A stretch of DNA of 64,000 nucleotides from Onchidella celtica. Taxonomy: Eukaryota > Mollusca > Gastropoda > Systellommatophora > Onchidiidae. Positions within the stretch are counted from its first letter, which is position 1. Every line of letters starts with the position of its first letter. The notes beneath the pieces are model-generated. The model was not told where the DNA came from, made no database searches, and saw only the letters and a program-made list of their open reading frames with translations. Both the position numbers and the translations under genes were made by a program. This document shows, piece by piece, positions 24,402-38,200 of the stretch. The stretch is taken from positions 91,695,055 to 91,759,054 of the forward strand of contig OZ007567.1 of NCBI GenBank assembly GCA_963931925.1, read 5' to 3'.

Positions 24402-27400
24402 TCTCTGTCATCGAACTGCAAATTTAGTTATGTAATTTTATCTTTGTTTATTTCAAAATTATCCATTAACAATAATTTAAAAATATATATAAAGTCATGA
24501 ACCCGTTTGTTTACAAGAAAAGATTTACTATGATCTGACTATACTCTGTGAGGGCGCCGAATGTAGCAACGCCTGATCTTGCCCTCATGGCCATGGCGCG
24601 CAGCCGCCCAGTGTTGACACGCGAGACGCAAGGTGTTTTGTTAAGGGGACGGTATCAGTCGGCACTCCAGTATTATAGTGTAAGCTCCTTGGGATCAACA
24701 TAAATTTACAAATCACTTTTCATGAAAATCAAACACAAGCATCTTTCAAATACATTCAAACACTGTAGTATTCATGTAATGACACTTGCATGCCCCATGG
24801 ACAGTTTATGACTGTCACAATGCTCCATGTGCACAGGTGTTGTAGTTCAGTGTATGAGATACCTTATCATAGAAAAAGATAATGAACCAAGGAATAAATT
24901 ATTGGATATAATCAGTGTCAAAGAGGCATTTTTATTCTGTTCTTCTTTCTTATTTGGCAGGATAAGGGCAGTTTAAATTGATACAAATTTTAGATGTCCT
25001 TTCTCATTTGGCAGGGTATTGGCAGTTTGAATTGATACAAATTTTAGATGTCCTTTCTCATTTGGCAGGGTATTGGCAGTTTGAATTGATACAAATTTTA
25101 GATGACCTCTCTCATTTGGCAGGGTATTGGCAGTTTGAATTGATACAAATTTTAGATGACCTCTCTCATTTGGCAGGGTATTGGCAGTTTGAATTGATAC
25201 AAATTTTAGATGACCTTTCTCATTTGGCAGGGTATTGGCAGTTTGAATTGATACAAATTTTATATGTCCTTTCTCATTTGGCGGGGTATTGGCGGTTTGA
25301 ATTAATACAAATTTTAGATGACCTTCAACAGTCAAATGGTGTCACAGTCTGCTCCACTAGATTTTGATTTTGATATGCTGCATCTCTGCCAGCAGTTCCT
25401 TCGATACAACATCTGTTATTGCAATCAAATAGGAGGAAAATACAGACAGCTTGTGAAACAAATGGTTCTGGCATGAAGTAGCTATAACCAACAAAAATAT
25501 GAACTGATTTTCAAGTGAAAAAGATGTTGCATGGCTGAAGTTGAGGATCAACATAAATTTACAAGTCACCTTTCATGAAAATCAAACACAAACATCTTTC
25601 AAATACATTCAAACACTGTAGTACCTGTACAGTGACACTTGCTTGATCCAAGAACAGTTTATGATTGTCACAGGGCTCCATGAGCTGAGAAAGATGACTG
25701 TTAACATGAAGTTCTGAAGTCCATAAACATGACAAGAAATTCAAAAGAAGAAGATAATGAAAACTGTCTCTTTGAGATTGATATCCAATACTTTATTCCA
25801 TAGTTCATCATCTTTTCTTCGACATGGTATCTCATAAATTGAACTAAACACTTGTTGATATGAAGTAGTGTGACAGATGATCTTTCTAACAGATTTTGAG
25901 TGAAGGTTTTCTCTCAGATTTTTGGGTTTAGGAGCAGTTTAGATTTAGTTTGAGATACTTGTGGAGAGATGCGTTTGGACATCTGGATACATTAAGAGAA
26001 GAAAATATATTGAACAAATAATTTTAATAAATTTTGGGTGCAGTATTTTTTTCATTTCATTCTGTTCATTGTTTTAATACATGTACTTGGTACATGACTT
26101 GTCAAATTGTGGGATTAAATGATAATAAATCTGAAATTTGTAAGCATTAACTAAGTTTTGTTTTTGGATAACTTTTCCAGGTACCTTTTCTTTCTACAAA
26201 TAAAGAGGGACATTCTGCAAGGTCGACTTCCACTGTCATTTGAGGATGCAGCTGAGCTGTGTGCATATGCTGTACAATGTAAGACAGTTTTGCTGTTTGT
26301 GAGCCGTCACTGTAATTCAACATTTGTGTAATCCTTAATTTATCTACCTAACAGTTTTTTTTGCATAAAGCTGAACATTAATTAGAATATTTATCTGTTA
26401 TCATAGCCATGAATTAGTACATCCATTAAGTTTTAATGTCTTTGCAAGATTTTTTTTCCATTAAACAAAATGTGTAGTTTAAATTCAAACTGAACCATTT
26501 GGGAAACAAAAATCATTAAGGTGTAAGTAACATTGTTAGGTTGTGTAAAGGTGGTCTAGAGGCAAGGTGCTCGCCTCTCATGCCAAGGGTCCCGGGTTCT
26601 AAACCCGGCCGGTGCAGGCATGTTGGAAGTTTGGGATTTTTCTCATATTTTCATGTCCCTGATCCTATTGAGGGGTAGGATCGAGTACCTAGTCTTCTCG
26701 GATAAGGACGAAAAAATTCGGAGGGCCCGTGTGCACGTTGCGCACGTTAAAGATACCTTGGCAGTTGGAAATCGTAAAGAACAGGCCGCTGCCCGGGCAA
26801 AATTAAATAAAATTCATCCCTACCACCCACTCCCCCTCATCCCCCCACCACCAAAGAAAAACAAAAAAACCGCCGACCGGCGCTGCACTGTGGCGACGAC
26901 GTGCCTGCTCCAGTTGTAACTGGGGTGCAATGGCACAAAGGCAAAATTTCCCAAATGGGATTAAAGAGTTATACAAATACAAATACAAATACAAATAAAG
27001 CAGAAAGAAGTTAATTTGCATTTTTGTTTTTTTTGTTTCATTAGTCTTATCATGGTTCAGTTTCATTTCTAATAAGTTTCTGGCTCTAAACAGAGGACAT
27101 TATTAATTTCAAATGTTATTAATTAAATATTAACTTTTCATCACCCACCATCCTGTGTTATGTTATCTTCCGGTAACTTGGCATTAGAAATTGAAGTGTT
27201 TGCCCTTTGTGTTACTGTTTCAGCTGAATTGGGTGACTTTGATCCTCGCTCGCACACAATTGGATATGTATCCGAGTTTTGTTTCTTGCCAAATCAGACT
27301 CAGGAACTGGAAGCTAGGATTGCTGCAATGCATCGCAGGTGTATGTAAGTAATAGTCAGTAGTCAAATTGGTTCATAAAAATGACCAGATATATCATCAT

Positions 27401-30400
27401 GGTGCTGACCTTTTGGCCTAAGTCATTTTTTGCACTTCTGAGAAAATCGCAAAAAACTTATGTAAATTCGTTTGCAATGTAGTCAGTCTTAGGTTAAAAT
27501 GACTCTAGGTAAAAGTAGGTAGTCCAAACTGCCCCGCTGAAGGGGCGAAATCCCGTTTTTGGCATAATTTTAGGCCAGCATTACAAGGACACTACTGCTG
27601 TGAATTTATGTAAAACAGCGTGCATCCTACATCAAAATAAAGTTCAAGTCTTCCTCTGTCAAAGTATATTATCTTTTGTATTGTTTAATGTGTGCAGCCA
27701 TGTGTTTTTATTGCTTGAACAAGACACAGTCTTGCCGTTTTCGCCCTGAGCCGCAGATACCGATTTGACCCCCTCATAACAAAGGACCGCCGCGCATAGC
27801 GCCGATGTAGTGCACATATTTGAAAATAACTCACACAGAAAGCCAGATAAATGAGGTTTAATTCAATGTATTTTTCATCCTGTTTTAAGTTGAAATTCCT
27901 TTAAAAATCATTTGTTGAAAAGTTTGTTGATCGAGAAACTGGCAGAAACTTTAATAGATCAGGATCAAAATTATACGCAATGAACCTCAGCCTTTGTATT
28001 TTCAGGGTGTGCCAAAATTAGACTTAGGGCCTGCGCCGACTGTTTTTATAGACCCACCCAATGCTTAATTTCATCACCTTTTTCTGACACTTAGTGCTAA
28101 GTCAATGACGACGCGGTTGACCTAATTTTCAATTAAAAAAGAAATAGAAACATTATTTTTGTCTTTTTGTCTCCCTTTTAAGAGTTCACACAAAACTTAC
28201 GTCGGATGACGTTTGATGATTAAAAAAAGTAAAATGAGATGCTTGTACTATATTTGTACCCCTCGAAAAAAATGAGCGTAATGTACACCCCCTTGACTTG
28301 GAAACTGATAATTTTTAATGCTATGACTCAATAAACAGTCATTTTATGGGCGGTCAAAGTTGGACTATTGTGCAATCTGCAAAAGGTAGCAAATTCAAGG
28401 TGTTTTTTCACTTTTGAAAATGCCATATTTTTCAAACCCTTTAAGCCAGAATGTCAAATTTGGTATCAAAATTCTTAGAAAAGCAGGCTCCATCAGATTA
28501 GACAATAACTGGTGAGTTGTGATAAAAAGTAAAAATCATTTTGGACTACCTAGTAAAAGTGGCCATCATCCATGTTTGCTGAAACAACCCCAGAACCAAA
28601 ATGATCTACATCTATGAATGAGTTAGGCTTAGGCCATTACAGAAAGTTTTATTTCCAGGATAATGGCTTGGCACTTTTGAATGATTTTTACATTAATAGA
28701 TGCACCATGGATAGGGCAACGGCATAACAGGTACATTCTGTTTTGGCCTAAGTCTGACTTATGCCAAAAGGTTAGCACCATGACGATATGAAAGTTGTGT
28801 TTTGATTTTTTTTTTAGATATATAAGTTAACAAAATCTCCCTTCACTCTGGCTGAGTATTTGTCAACTTTGATCTTATAGAGGCATTTATTATTAGCAGT
28901 ACTCAGGCCCAGTTGCGATACTATTGAAACGTTGTGGCACAGTGTGATAACTTTTTAAAAAGTATTTTATGGTAAAAATTGGGAACATTGTGCCATTAGA
29001 CGATTAGTGTGGTAATTTTTAAAAATAATTTTACAGAGGTGCCACTCCAGTCATGGCTGAGCACAGGTTTCTTGAGAGAGTGAAATGGCTTGAAATGTAT
29101 GGAGTGGACCTTCATCCTGTACAGGTGTGTAAAGTGTTTCTGAGGTTTTTAATTTTGATTTGAATCATTAAATGCCTTATCAAGTTGTGAAGTTGTTCCT
29201 CGTGATCACAGTTGTTAACTTTAGGAGATATGATTTGATTTTGACCTGAAAGTTAAAAAGAAGTTTTGGACACTGTAGTATTCATTGAAAAGTATAAGCC
29301 AATGAAATTTTTCACCCCAGTCTTAGATTAGGTTTGTAGCCAAATGTTTTTATTTTACAGTGGAGAATGGTTAAACCGAAAATGGCTTAAATGAAAATAG
29401 CGGTAAACCGAAGGAAAATAGGAATCCCCAATTTTTTCCCTCGTTATCTTTGTTAATACCCTAGTGCTAAACTGAAATAACCCGCTTGTTAAACTGAAAA
29501 GAAAATTGCTTAACTCAGTAGCCAGCCCACTGCGATTTGCCATAGGTCAAGTCAAGTTACTATATCACCCACCCACCCCGCACACACACACACACCCAAA
29601 TCAGACTAGAGCATGCTTCATTCTGACGGGTAGTATAGGCCTACACCGGAGCGGCAGCGCTACAGGGTAGGGGGAGAGGGAAGGAGGCCTATAACTTCGC
29701 TGGCCCGAAATCAGGCAGCAGTAGTCGTTACATTAAGTGCATCTCATCGTGCTTTCATGTAAAATGTATGACATTAGAAACAATACTAGGAAGTAGTGAC
29801 CATGGACAGTGTATTTTGTGGCATCATGTAACGAGATCAGTAAGATGGCGGTTCTGTACTGTCCGTCCACACTTAAGTTTGTAGTCACGTCCTTCTGTTC
29901 TGAGAGTTTGCTAGGCACGAACGAACACCCGTCCTCATTATCAGTCAAAAACACAGAGCAAGCAAGGATGTATTGAGCCTGTTTTGCCTATGAACTTACA
30001 TTTGTCCTCTTTGATAGCGATTTTGGGCTGCCTCTCTTGAAACTGGCATTTTTCAAGCCTCCTATCGCTAAACAGAAACTGTTTCTAAACTGAAAACAAA
30101 TCCCTGGCGGCGTTAATTTCGGTTTAACCATTGTCCAGTGTATTTTTTTTCCTGATTTAAACTGATTTTATAGAACGAAAAAAAAGAAAGTCAAATATTT
30201 ATCAGGGCCATAGATACAGTCTAGTGGTGTGAAAAAGTGCAAAGTCAGAAGTTTTGCTACTGAACATTTGAAGTAAAACAGTGGTGCTAGATTTTTATGC
30301 TGGTGATCAATATTTGATTTTGTTCAATTTTGTTTGAGTCATCCATTCATTACATGGATGGACTCAGTCAATCCATTTCTCTAAACAGATGCTAATGTCA

Positions 30401-32268
30401 TTAATGATGTTTTATTGAACTGTCCATTCATGCCCTAAAACGCTATTCTCCAAAGTTTTCATAACCATTCATGACATAATTGTATATAAATGTGACTACT
30501 GTGTAACTGCTTTAAGTTGATGTTTCTGTTCAGGGTGAGAGCAATGTTGAATACTTCCTGGGGTTGACTCCAACTGGAATTGTGGTTTACAAGCAAAAGA
30601 CCAAGGTGGCCAGTTATTTTTGGTGAGTGATCAGAGATAGTATCGGATAAACAGGCTGGGCATTGACTGTTAGAAATTGTTTGATTTAGATGTTTCAGAG
30701 CTGATCACTTCCAGCATGAAGGAGTTAAATTGAAATCAGGAAAGTTTCAACTCCACAAGTCTTGTTAAATGTGTGGCAAAGACGTCAATAGAGATAGAGA
30801 GAGTTTTAGATACTTTTCTTGATCAGTGCTTGATGTTTTTTCTTTAATTGCCTTAAGTGACTTTTATCACAGCAGCTGTTTTACCTGGAGGGATTCACCA
30901 AGAGGGAATAAGTTATGACATATAGTACAAAATCCTTGCGGCAAAATGATATGCAATCTAATATCCATGTCTGGGATGCTGATCCCATTAAAATCCTCCC
31001 ACTTTTTTTTTTTTTGGTCATCCTCTTTCTGCTTGAAGGAGTGCATGGGTGGTTACCATTTTTCTGTTTCTGCTGTGAGACAATTAATTCAGATTTGTTT
31101 TCAGATCTTAGTTAGGTGCCCTCGTAATGGTCACATGTTTCATGTCTTTTAATATTTCTGTCTTAGGCCCAGAGTAACAAAAGCTAGCCACAAGGGGAAG
31201 ATCTTTACGAGTAAAGTCAAGGACAAAAATGTGAGTAATGTTGCTGTTTCTTGTTTTTGATGGCATGCTTGATGTTATAAATTATTGTTTCTCACAAATT
31301 GTTCAGCAGAAATGTTTTCTTGTTGCAAAACAAATCCTGGATGTGATTGGTAGGCTTTGGGTATAACAAAGTTGAGATGCTTTTTAAAAAGGAAGCAAAG
31401 CTGCCTTGAATGAAATCAGTGGAGATTGGTCACCACATAAATGACAGAATAAATGTTTAAATGTATGGTAAATAACAATAACATGACAGAGTGAATATTT
31501 CTGGACAAAAACCAGAGACAGAAGTTAAAAAGATGTTAATTAGATAATTTTTCAGGTATGATTTAGAGTATCATACTCAAAGATAAACTTGAGATTGGCA
31601 TTTTTATAAATAATGGAACAGGATTGTTGTCCTTAAAGATAAACATAAAGCTGGCATCCCTTTCTTTATTGAGTATGTTGCTTAGTTTTGTTTGTCAAGA
31701 GAAATAATGATTAAAGTCTAGTCTTTTCTGGGGTTTTTTTGGCTCTCATCTTTTTTTTTCCCCCTCATTTTCGTGTGTGTTCCTTTTGATATATTTTGGC
31801 TTATCTTATTCCTTGTAAAATATTTTTTAAACACAAATGGCATTGAATTTTTGACTCCTGCTTTGTATCAAATTGTGTGTCCTTGCCATATGCTGTGAGG
31901 GAGAGAACTCATTCATTTTGAATGTTTTTCATCATCATGGATTCGTTTGGTCAGTAAATTCGTTTCTCACTTTCTGCTTGCTTTTTTCCTGTTCAATTTG
32001 AAAAGAAGAAAAAATGTTCACATTTGATACTTGTACCTGTTTTTCGCAAATGCCATTTCAAGAAATACTTTTTTTTTTTTTTTTGTATATAATCTAAGAT
32101 GCTGAGAATTGTGTACATACATATATGTATATATCACCTTGCTGTGGATGGCATGTTGTTATTCATTGTTGTCTAGAATGAAGAGCACGTCTATGCATTT
32201 GAGTTATCAACCAAAGCTGCATGCAAGCATTTGTGGAAATGTTGTATAGAACACCACACCTTTTTCAG
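8187..32268 (+). CDS. EPB41L4A: EPB41L4A exons 1-10: FERM domain
   Basis: Exons: 8187-8333, 10086-10190, 21793-21835, 22247-22328, 26181-26278, 27224-27344, 29037-29124, 30534-30622, 31167-31230, 32177-32268. Lobe F1 covers [17 protein letters not shown] and [20 protein letters not shown]. Lobe F2 covers [39 protein letters not shown] and [11 protein letters not shown]. Lobe F3 covers [39 protein letters not shown] and [15 protein letters not shown]. All core FERM signatures are present. Exon phases run 0, 0, 1, 2, 1, 2, 0, 2, 0, 2. Intron 2 (11.6 kb) is almost wholly the nested retrotransposons. Confidence 0.95.
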
Positions 32269-35200
32269 GTAATTATGTCTTTTCTGGATTTTGCAAGATT
32301 TATGATACATTTTATTTCCTGAAAACAGGCTATGACAGATTCAAAGTTCACTGACATTCAGTCCATGCAGTCGAATTTTGCACTAAATTTCCTTTGTATC
32401 TTATTTAAATTTTGTGTTGCCCACTACACTCCACCACTCTTTTTGTGCATGGCATTTGCAAATTTCTGGGATGGATTCATGCCATGTCAGTTTTGGACTA
32501 CCATCTGAATTCTATGAAAAATGACTGGCAGATTATTATTTGTGCCGAGATTTTACACATGGCCAAGGAAGGGTTATAGGTTTTGTGCATTGCATGAGGA
32601 TTTTGTCTTATGATTTGAATTTCCTGTGTGAGACTTCATGATCTCATTTTCTGTACTTGACTATTTTTGTGGTGTTTCATGGATCTTCTGTGTCAGAATA
32701 ATGTTTGTCTTGCAACTGGTCACATTGCACTTGTTCATATCCTGAGACTATCTGTATTTCATTGAAGAGCAGTATTACCTTTTTGCATTTGTCGCTTGAT
32801 AAGAATACATGTTATTTATCTTGCTTCATATATTATTTCTCTCTTTTTTATTTTAAAATTTTTGTCTGTGCAATAGTGGTTCAGAATATTGTTGCAGTTA
32901 TCGGGAAATTTAATGATTGAGTGTTATTAAACAGGCCAGATTTATCAGCATTTGCCTGTACCACTGTACCATGAAGTAAAAAATCCAAGGTTGCTTTGTT
33001 GTGAAATTAAGACATCAGAGAGCAGCGGCCGTAAACCATGTGACAAAAATAAACAGTTATGTGTTTTGTGACAAAGAACTGTCATTTTTACCTTGTCTCA
33101 AAAAATACAAATTTTTCAGATAATGATACTTTTGAGCATTGACCTTTGCACTTTGTAATGTGCATTATACTCGTACTGATTGTACACACTGTCGCTTTAA
33201 GTAATATGTGTAAATGGTATATCATGATATCAGACCGGATGTAGCAGTAATGCCCTTTCATTGACATGGGATGAGTTTACACTACATAAGAAATACCTTT
33301 AACATTGATTGATTAATACTGTAGAGAATTCCAGCCTGGTTTGGGGTGAGGTATTTCTGTCGACCAATATTCTGATTGTACTAATATATAATCACTCTGC
33401 ACATTTCCAGTGGTCGATCAGAACGATTGGCAGCAAGTGAAAACAGATCGAGGGAGCAGCCCAATGTTTATCGAGCTGCAAGTCGCAGACAAGCTCGGCG
33501 TGTCAATTCTGATTCAAGATTAAATGGTAAAGTATCTGTTTCATTAGCTCTCAGTGCATTTATGTGATAAGAATGAGACTTTAGACAATTCAGTATTCTG
33601 ATGTGAAATTTGCGAGGGGAAAATTTTGCATGGGATGATGTGCGCACTGGAGGTGTGAGTTAGAATTTTGGTCCATTGGTTTCTCTACCGGAAAGTTTGA
33701 GGCTATTTAGAGATATTCCCAATACTTAAATCATCATCATCATCATTGCCTTTCTCACCCTGGATCAGGGTATAGGCCACCAACAAACACTTTCCATCCC
33801 TCTCTATCATGGGCCAGCCTCTTTACATTATTCCAAGTCTTTCCGCTTCGTTGCACATCATTTTCTCTGGCTCTTCAATACTTAAATAATGAAACATAAT
33901 TATGATTGCACAAACTGTTGAACCTGTTGATCAAGGAACTTTCTTTTGTCTAGGTAAGGGAACCTGTTCCCTTTGCTTTGCTTTGACTGGTGATAAAACT
34001 CTGTTAAGTTTTGCCCATTTCATTGGTGGCAGTGACAAATTTTTCAGAATTTCTAGAAATAACACAATGTAAGAGAGGAAAAAAAATATAAGAAAAAAAG
34101 AAAAGAAAAATGTTGCCACATGAACTGGTATCGTACCCCATTTCATGTAACTGCTTGCAGTGTTTAGTTTTAATTGGGAAAAATGAAAAGAAAAACATGT
34201 TGGATTAGCATTAAGTTAACTCGATGTTTATTAGGTGTGATCTTGTTGCAGATCCAGTGGATGCTGGTGCACTATCCATTCCTTTCTGTACTAGGGAAAT
34301 CTAAACTGAACACTTGTCAGAATGAAGCAATATGGGCAGTTATGCACCATACTGTCCTGTCATGGTTCCACCATGGGAAGTGTGCCAAAATAGATGCATT
34401 TCCTTGTTAAAAAAAACAACAAAAAAACAGTTTAATAAATACTCAGAGATTACCTGACTGACCCCATGATGACTCTGTGAATCCCTCTATTAGATTATAG
34501 AGCCAAATTTGGTTACAGTTGGTGCAGGCATGTTGGAAGTTTGGGATTTTTCTCATATTTTGGTGTCCCTGATCCTGTTGAGGGGTAGGAAAAGGATAAG
34601 GACGAAAAAATTCGGAGGGCCCGTGTGCACGTTGCGCACATTAAAAATACCTTGGCAGTTGGAAATCAAGAACAGCAGGCTGAACAAGGCCGCTGCCCGT
34701 GCAAAATTAAATAAAATTTATCCCCTCTTCCCCCAAAAAGCTGCACTGTGGTGACGACGTGCCTGCTCCAGTTATAACTGGGCTGCAATGGCACAAAGGC
34801 AAATTTCCCAAATGGGATTAAAGAGTTACACAAAATACAAAAATACAAATGCAAAAGAAATGGTGTGGGCATTTATGATCAAAAGACAGAAAGACACAAA
34901 TCCTATATGTATATTACTTTAAAATATGTGGATGTAGTGTTAATTTCAGATGAACAATCTCATTGAGAATTAGAAATATTGTGCTGGAATTAACAAAATG
35001 CAAAAAGTTAATAGTAATACATATCATTCCTTTATTTCAGGGGAGCAACAGTACCCTGACCAGTATGTGCCACATAATAGAGGAATGGTGACAATGATGG
35101 GTCAACCAGAACCTGTCAGGGCGTGAGTAAATCATATCAGTTGGATGAATGAAAACAAGGATACTAGACCAGTGATGTTTTATCACACAGCACTGTGGAT

Positions 35201-38200
35201 TGCAGATATGTTTCATGAAACTATTTTAAAAGAATTAAACTGAAAATGTCTCACTGTGTACTGATCATGCACTTTAAATTGGCAAAGCTTGAAAACTGCT
35301 CTGATTTCAGCTGTTATATCTTTTCATCAAAATGTTTTCCTCAACCCAGCCCACGGCATACATCCTTACCAGAGCTACATGGTAGACAGTCACCTCGGAG
35401 CATCAAGTCGGCTCCATGGGAGTCAAAATTTGACCAGTGAGTTTTGATTTGATTGAGCAATGAATTTTTTATCTTAAATTACTGAACTTCTAGGCAATGC
35501 AATTCTTTCTTCAAGACACTGCCAAAATTCAAATACCTAATTTCAAATATAAATAAGCTTCATTAAATGGGTGTTTGACAGTTCAAGCAATGTTTGCAAA
35601 AACCATGATTACCGATACCTGAACCAAAAAAGGCAGTTTCCATATCTGAGAACATCCAAATAGGATGACAAGTAGGTCTCTATTCATGTGTTGAAGTTTG
35701 TTCTTGTTAATTTTGCAGGGTCATTCTCATTCTTTTGCAAAATGATGCTTTACTGTTATATTGAGTCTGCAGATGGTGGGCAAAATAAATCCACGTTTTT
35801 ATGCTAGGTGAAGTTTGCCATTGCTGTATTTAATGTGTTTTGGTTTAAAAAATGGTGTGATTGAACTAACATGCAGATGGTGGAAATTGTAATCTATTCC
35901 CTGACTTTTTAAATTCTTTCCTTCCAGTGGTTTATACACTTCTGGCCATGATTCCCCAACATCAGAGAGGAAAGATGGAAGACATGGCAGTTTTATGTCT
36001 GGTGGTAGCGATAGTGAAAGTGGCATCAGTCAGAGGAAAAGGTGAGTTGTTCTCAAGAGATTGTTCCCATTCTCCTGGTATTTTGTTGCATCTCTGAAAG
36101 TATTACTTCAACTGATTGATGCAAAATAGAGCCAAGAGCCGTTTTTGGACCTTACACATGTATCTGAATGAAAAATAAAAGTAAAAATAGCCATAAATGG
36201 AAACCACCAACCCTTTTAAAAAAAATAAAAATAACAGTACCAAGTAACTGTTGAAAGTTAATGTGGATGAAAAGATATTTCTCATAATAATCACCAGATA
36301 TTGGTAAATGCCACACGAAACTATTATTTATCTCATGCTAATTTTCTGTTTATGTCATGTCAGGTATTTTCCTAGTCGTAAAGGTTCTGACAACGAAAGT
36401 GATGCATCCACATCCAGGAGAAGGAGGTTTGTTCAGTAAAAGGCCTATCGTGCATTTTCTTTCTTTATTTTGTGCTTTATTCATTCTTCATATTAACACT
36501 GATCTTTACAGTCTATCTCTCTTTATATACTCATGATCAAAAGAAACGCGAAAACTTTCATGATTATTTTCTCATAGAATAATGTAATCTGCCTAAAAAT
36601 ATCCTATTCATTCGACACCAGAGAGATCACTGCAACGTTTACAAGCAAAGGAATTTAGGTCACTCTCTAATTTTGAGAGTTATGCCCCTTGAAGTTTTGT
36701 TGACACAAGCACGTGGGAGTATGAACGTTGCGTGAAAAGTGCATATCAAAAGATGATTAGTACTCACTCAGACATGGGTATAAAAGGGAAACTCAAATGT
36801 GTAGTCTGTTTTTCTGAATTAAGCCACAACAACGATGCCTCGCCTAAGTGTGGAAAATCGAGAAAGAGCTATAGGGCGATTAGAGGCGGGAGATCGACCA
36901 GAGGTGGTTGCGACGGTCTTATGTGTCCATATCTCGACGATTTATCGCCTTCGAGAACGTTTTCAGCAAAATCACTCAACAACAGACAGGCTGAGAAGTG
37001 GCAGCCCGAGGATAACGGATGCATGTGCAGATCGCCAAATTATTCGCCGCCATGTGACCGATCGCTTTACTACTGCAGCAGAGACCGCTAGAAACCTTAT
37101 TGGTGTACATGGACAACACATCAGTCGACATACTGTGCGCCACCGACTGCCCGACCAGAATCTTCAATGTCGGCGACCATATGGAGGAGCTATTCCTCCT
37201 CAGCATCACCTGGATCGTCTTAACTGGGCAGAAAGGCACATAAACTGGCGCAGGAGAGAGTGGTCGAGAATCCTGTTCACCGATGAGAGCCTCTTTTGCA
37301 TAGACAATGCAAACAACAGATTCCAAGTGTGTCGTCGGACAGGTGAACGTTTCTTGGATGAGTGTGTTTTGGAAAGGGACAGATGGGGAGGACTTCGAGT
37401 GATGCTGTGGGGTGGAATTGCTCAAAACCAGATCATAGGGCCAGTATTCTTCCAAAATCAAGGCTATGGACGTTGAAATGGAGTCACTGCGCAGCGCCAC
37501 ATCAAAGAAATTCTGAGACCACACATCGTCCCCTTTTTCCATCGACATGCAAACTTCACTTTACCACAAGATAATGCACGGGCGCACACTTCAAGAGCTA
37601 CGCAAGACTTTCTACAACGCCATGGAATCCCTCTTCTGCCAGATCCAGCCCGCAGCCCGGATTTCAATCCCATAGAACATCTTTGGGATGAATTGGAAAG
37701 GCGCCTCAAGGGAAGACAACCACGGCCTAGAACAGCCCAGGAGCTACAGGCAGCTCTTCTGGATGAATGGAGAATTGTTCCTAGGCACCTCACTAACAAT
37801 CTTGTGGCGTCTGTGTACCAGAGATGCAACGCAGTCATCCAGGCAAATGGTGGTCACATACAATATTGACTTCCTGTATTGAGTGACACGTGAGTAGTTG
37901 GTTGGATTAAAAAAGGCGATAGTAAAACTAATCTACCTTTAATGCTCTTTACTTCACTGAATTTGTTTGCCAAAACTTTGTCATGGAAAGATAGCCTGGG
38001 CCTATAATGATACATGGCATTTACGTGAAATATTATTTTCGCGTTTCTTTTGATCAGGAGTATATTATGTACCTGTTGTGGTATTTAAAAAAGTTTAAAT
38101 CTTAACACTGCATATTTAACTGTTCTGATTTTCAACTCTGCAGTAAGATTTCATCCAGTTTTATTCTTACAAATCAACAATGTTAAGGTAGTTGCATGCA

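Larger units (their letters stand above)
22370..24835 (+). repeat. First copy of an intron 4 repeat, split by the P-like element
   Basis: Bases 22370-22651 and 24692-24830 together match the stretch 25290-25690 in the same orientation, including GTCAAATGGTGTCACAG and GGATCAACATAAATTTACAA. The P-like element at 22652-24691 sits within this copy. The repeat shows no coding capacity and looks like the interior of the fold-back element listed next. Confidence 0.7.

Noticed and set aside
24973-25367. Open frames on both strands with an 18-residue repeat ([17 protein letters not shown] / [18 protein letters not shown])
   Set aside because: They are translations of a 54-bp intronic minisatellite; the period is a multiple of three, so open frames arise by arithmetic. 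No conserved domain or splice support.
26550-26612. tRNA gene
   Set aside because: Box A and B are present, but no full acceptor stem or anticodon arm; it continues into a SINE body that recurs elsewhere.
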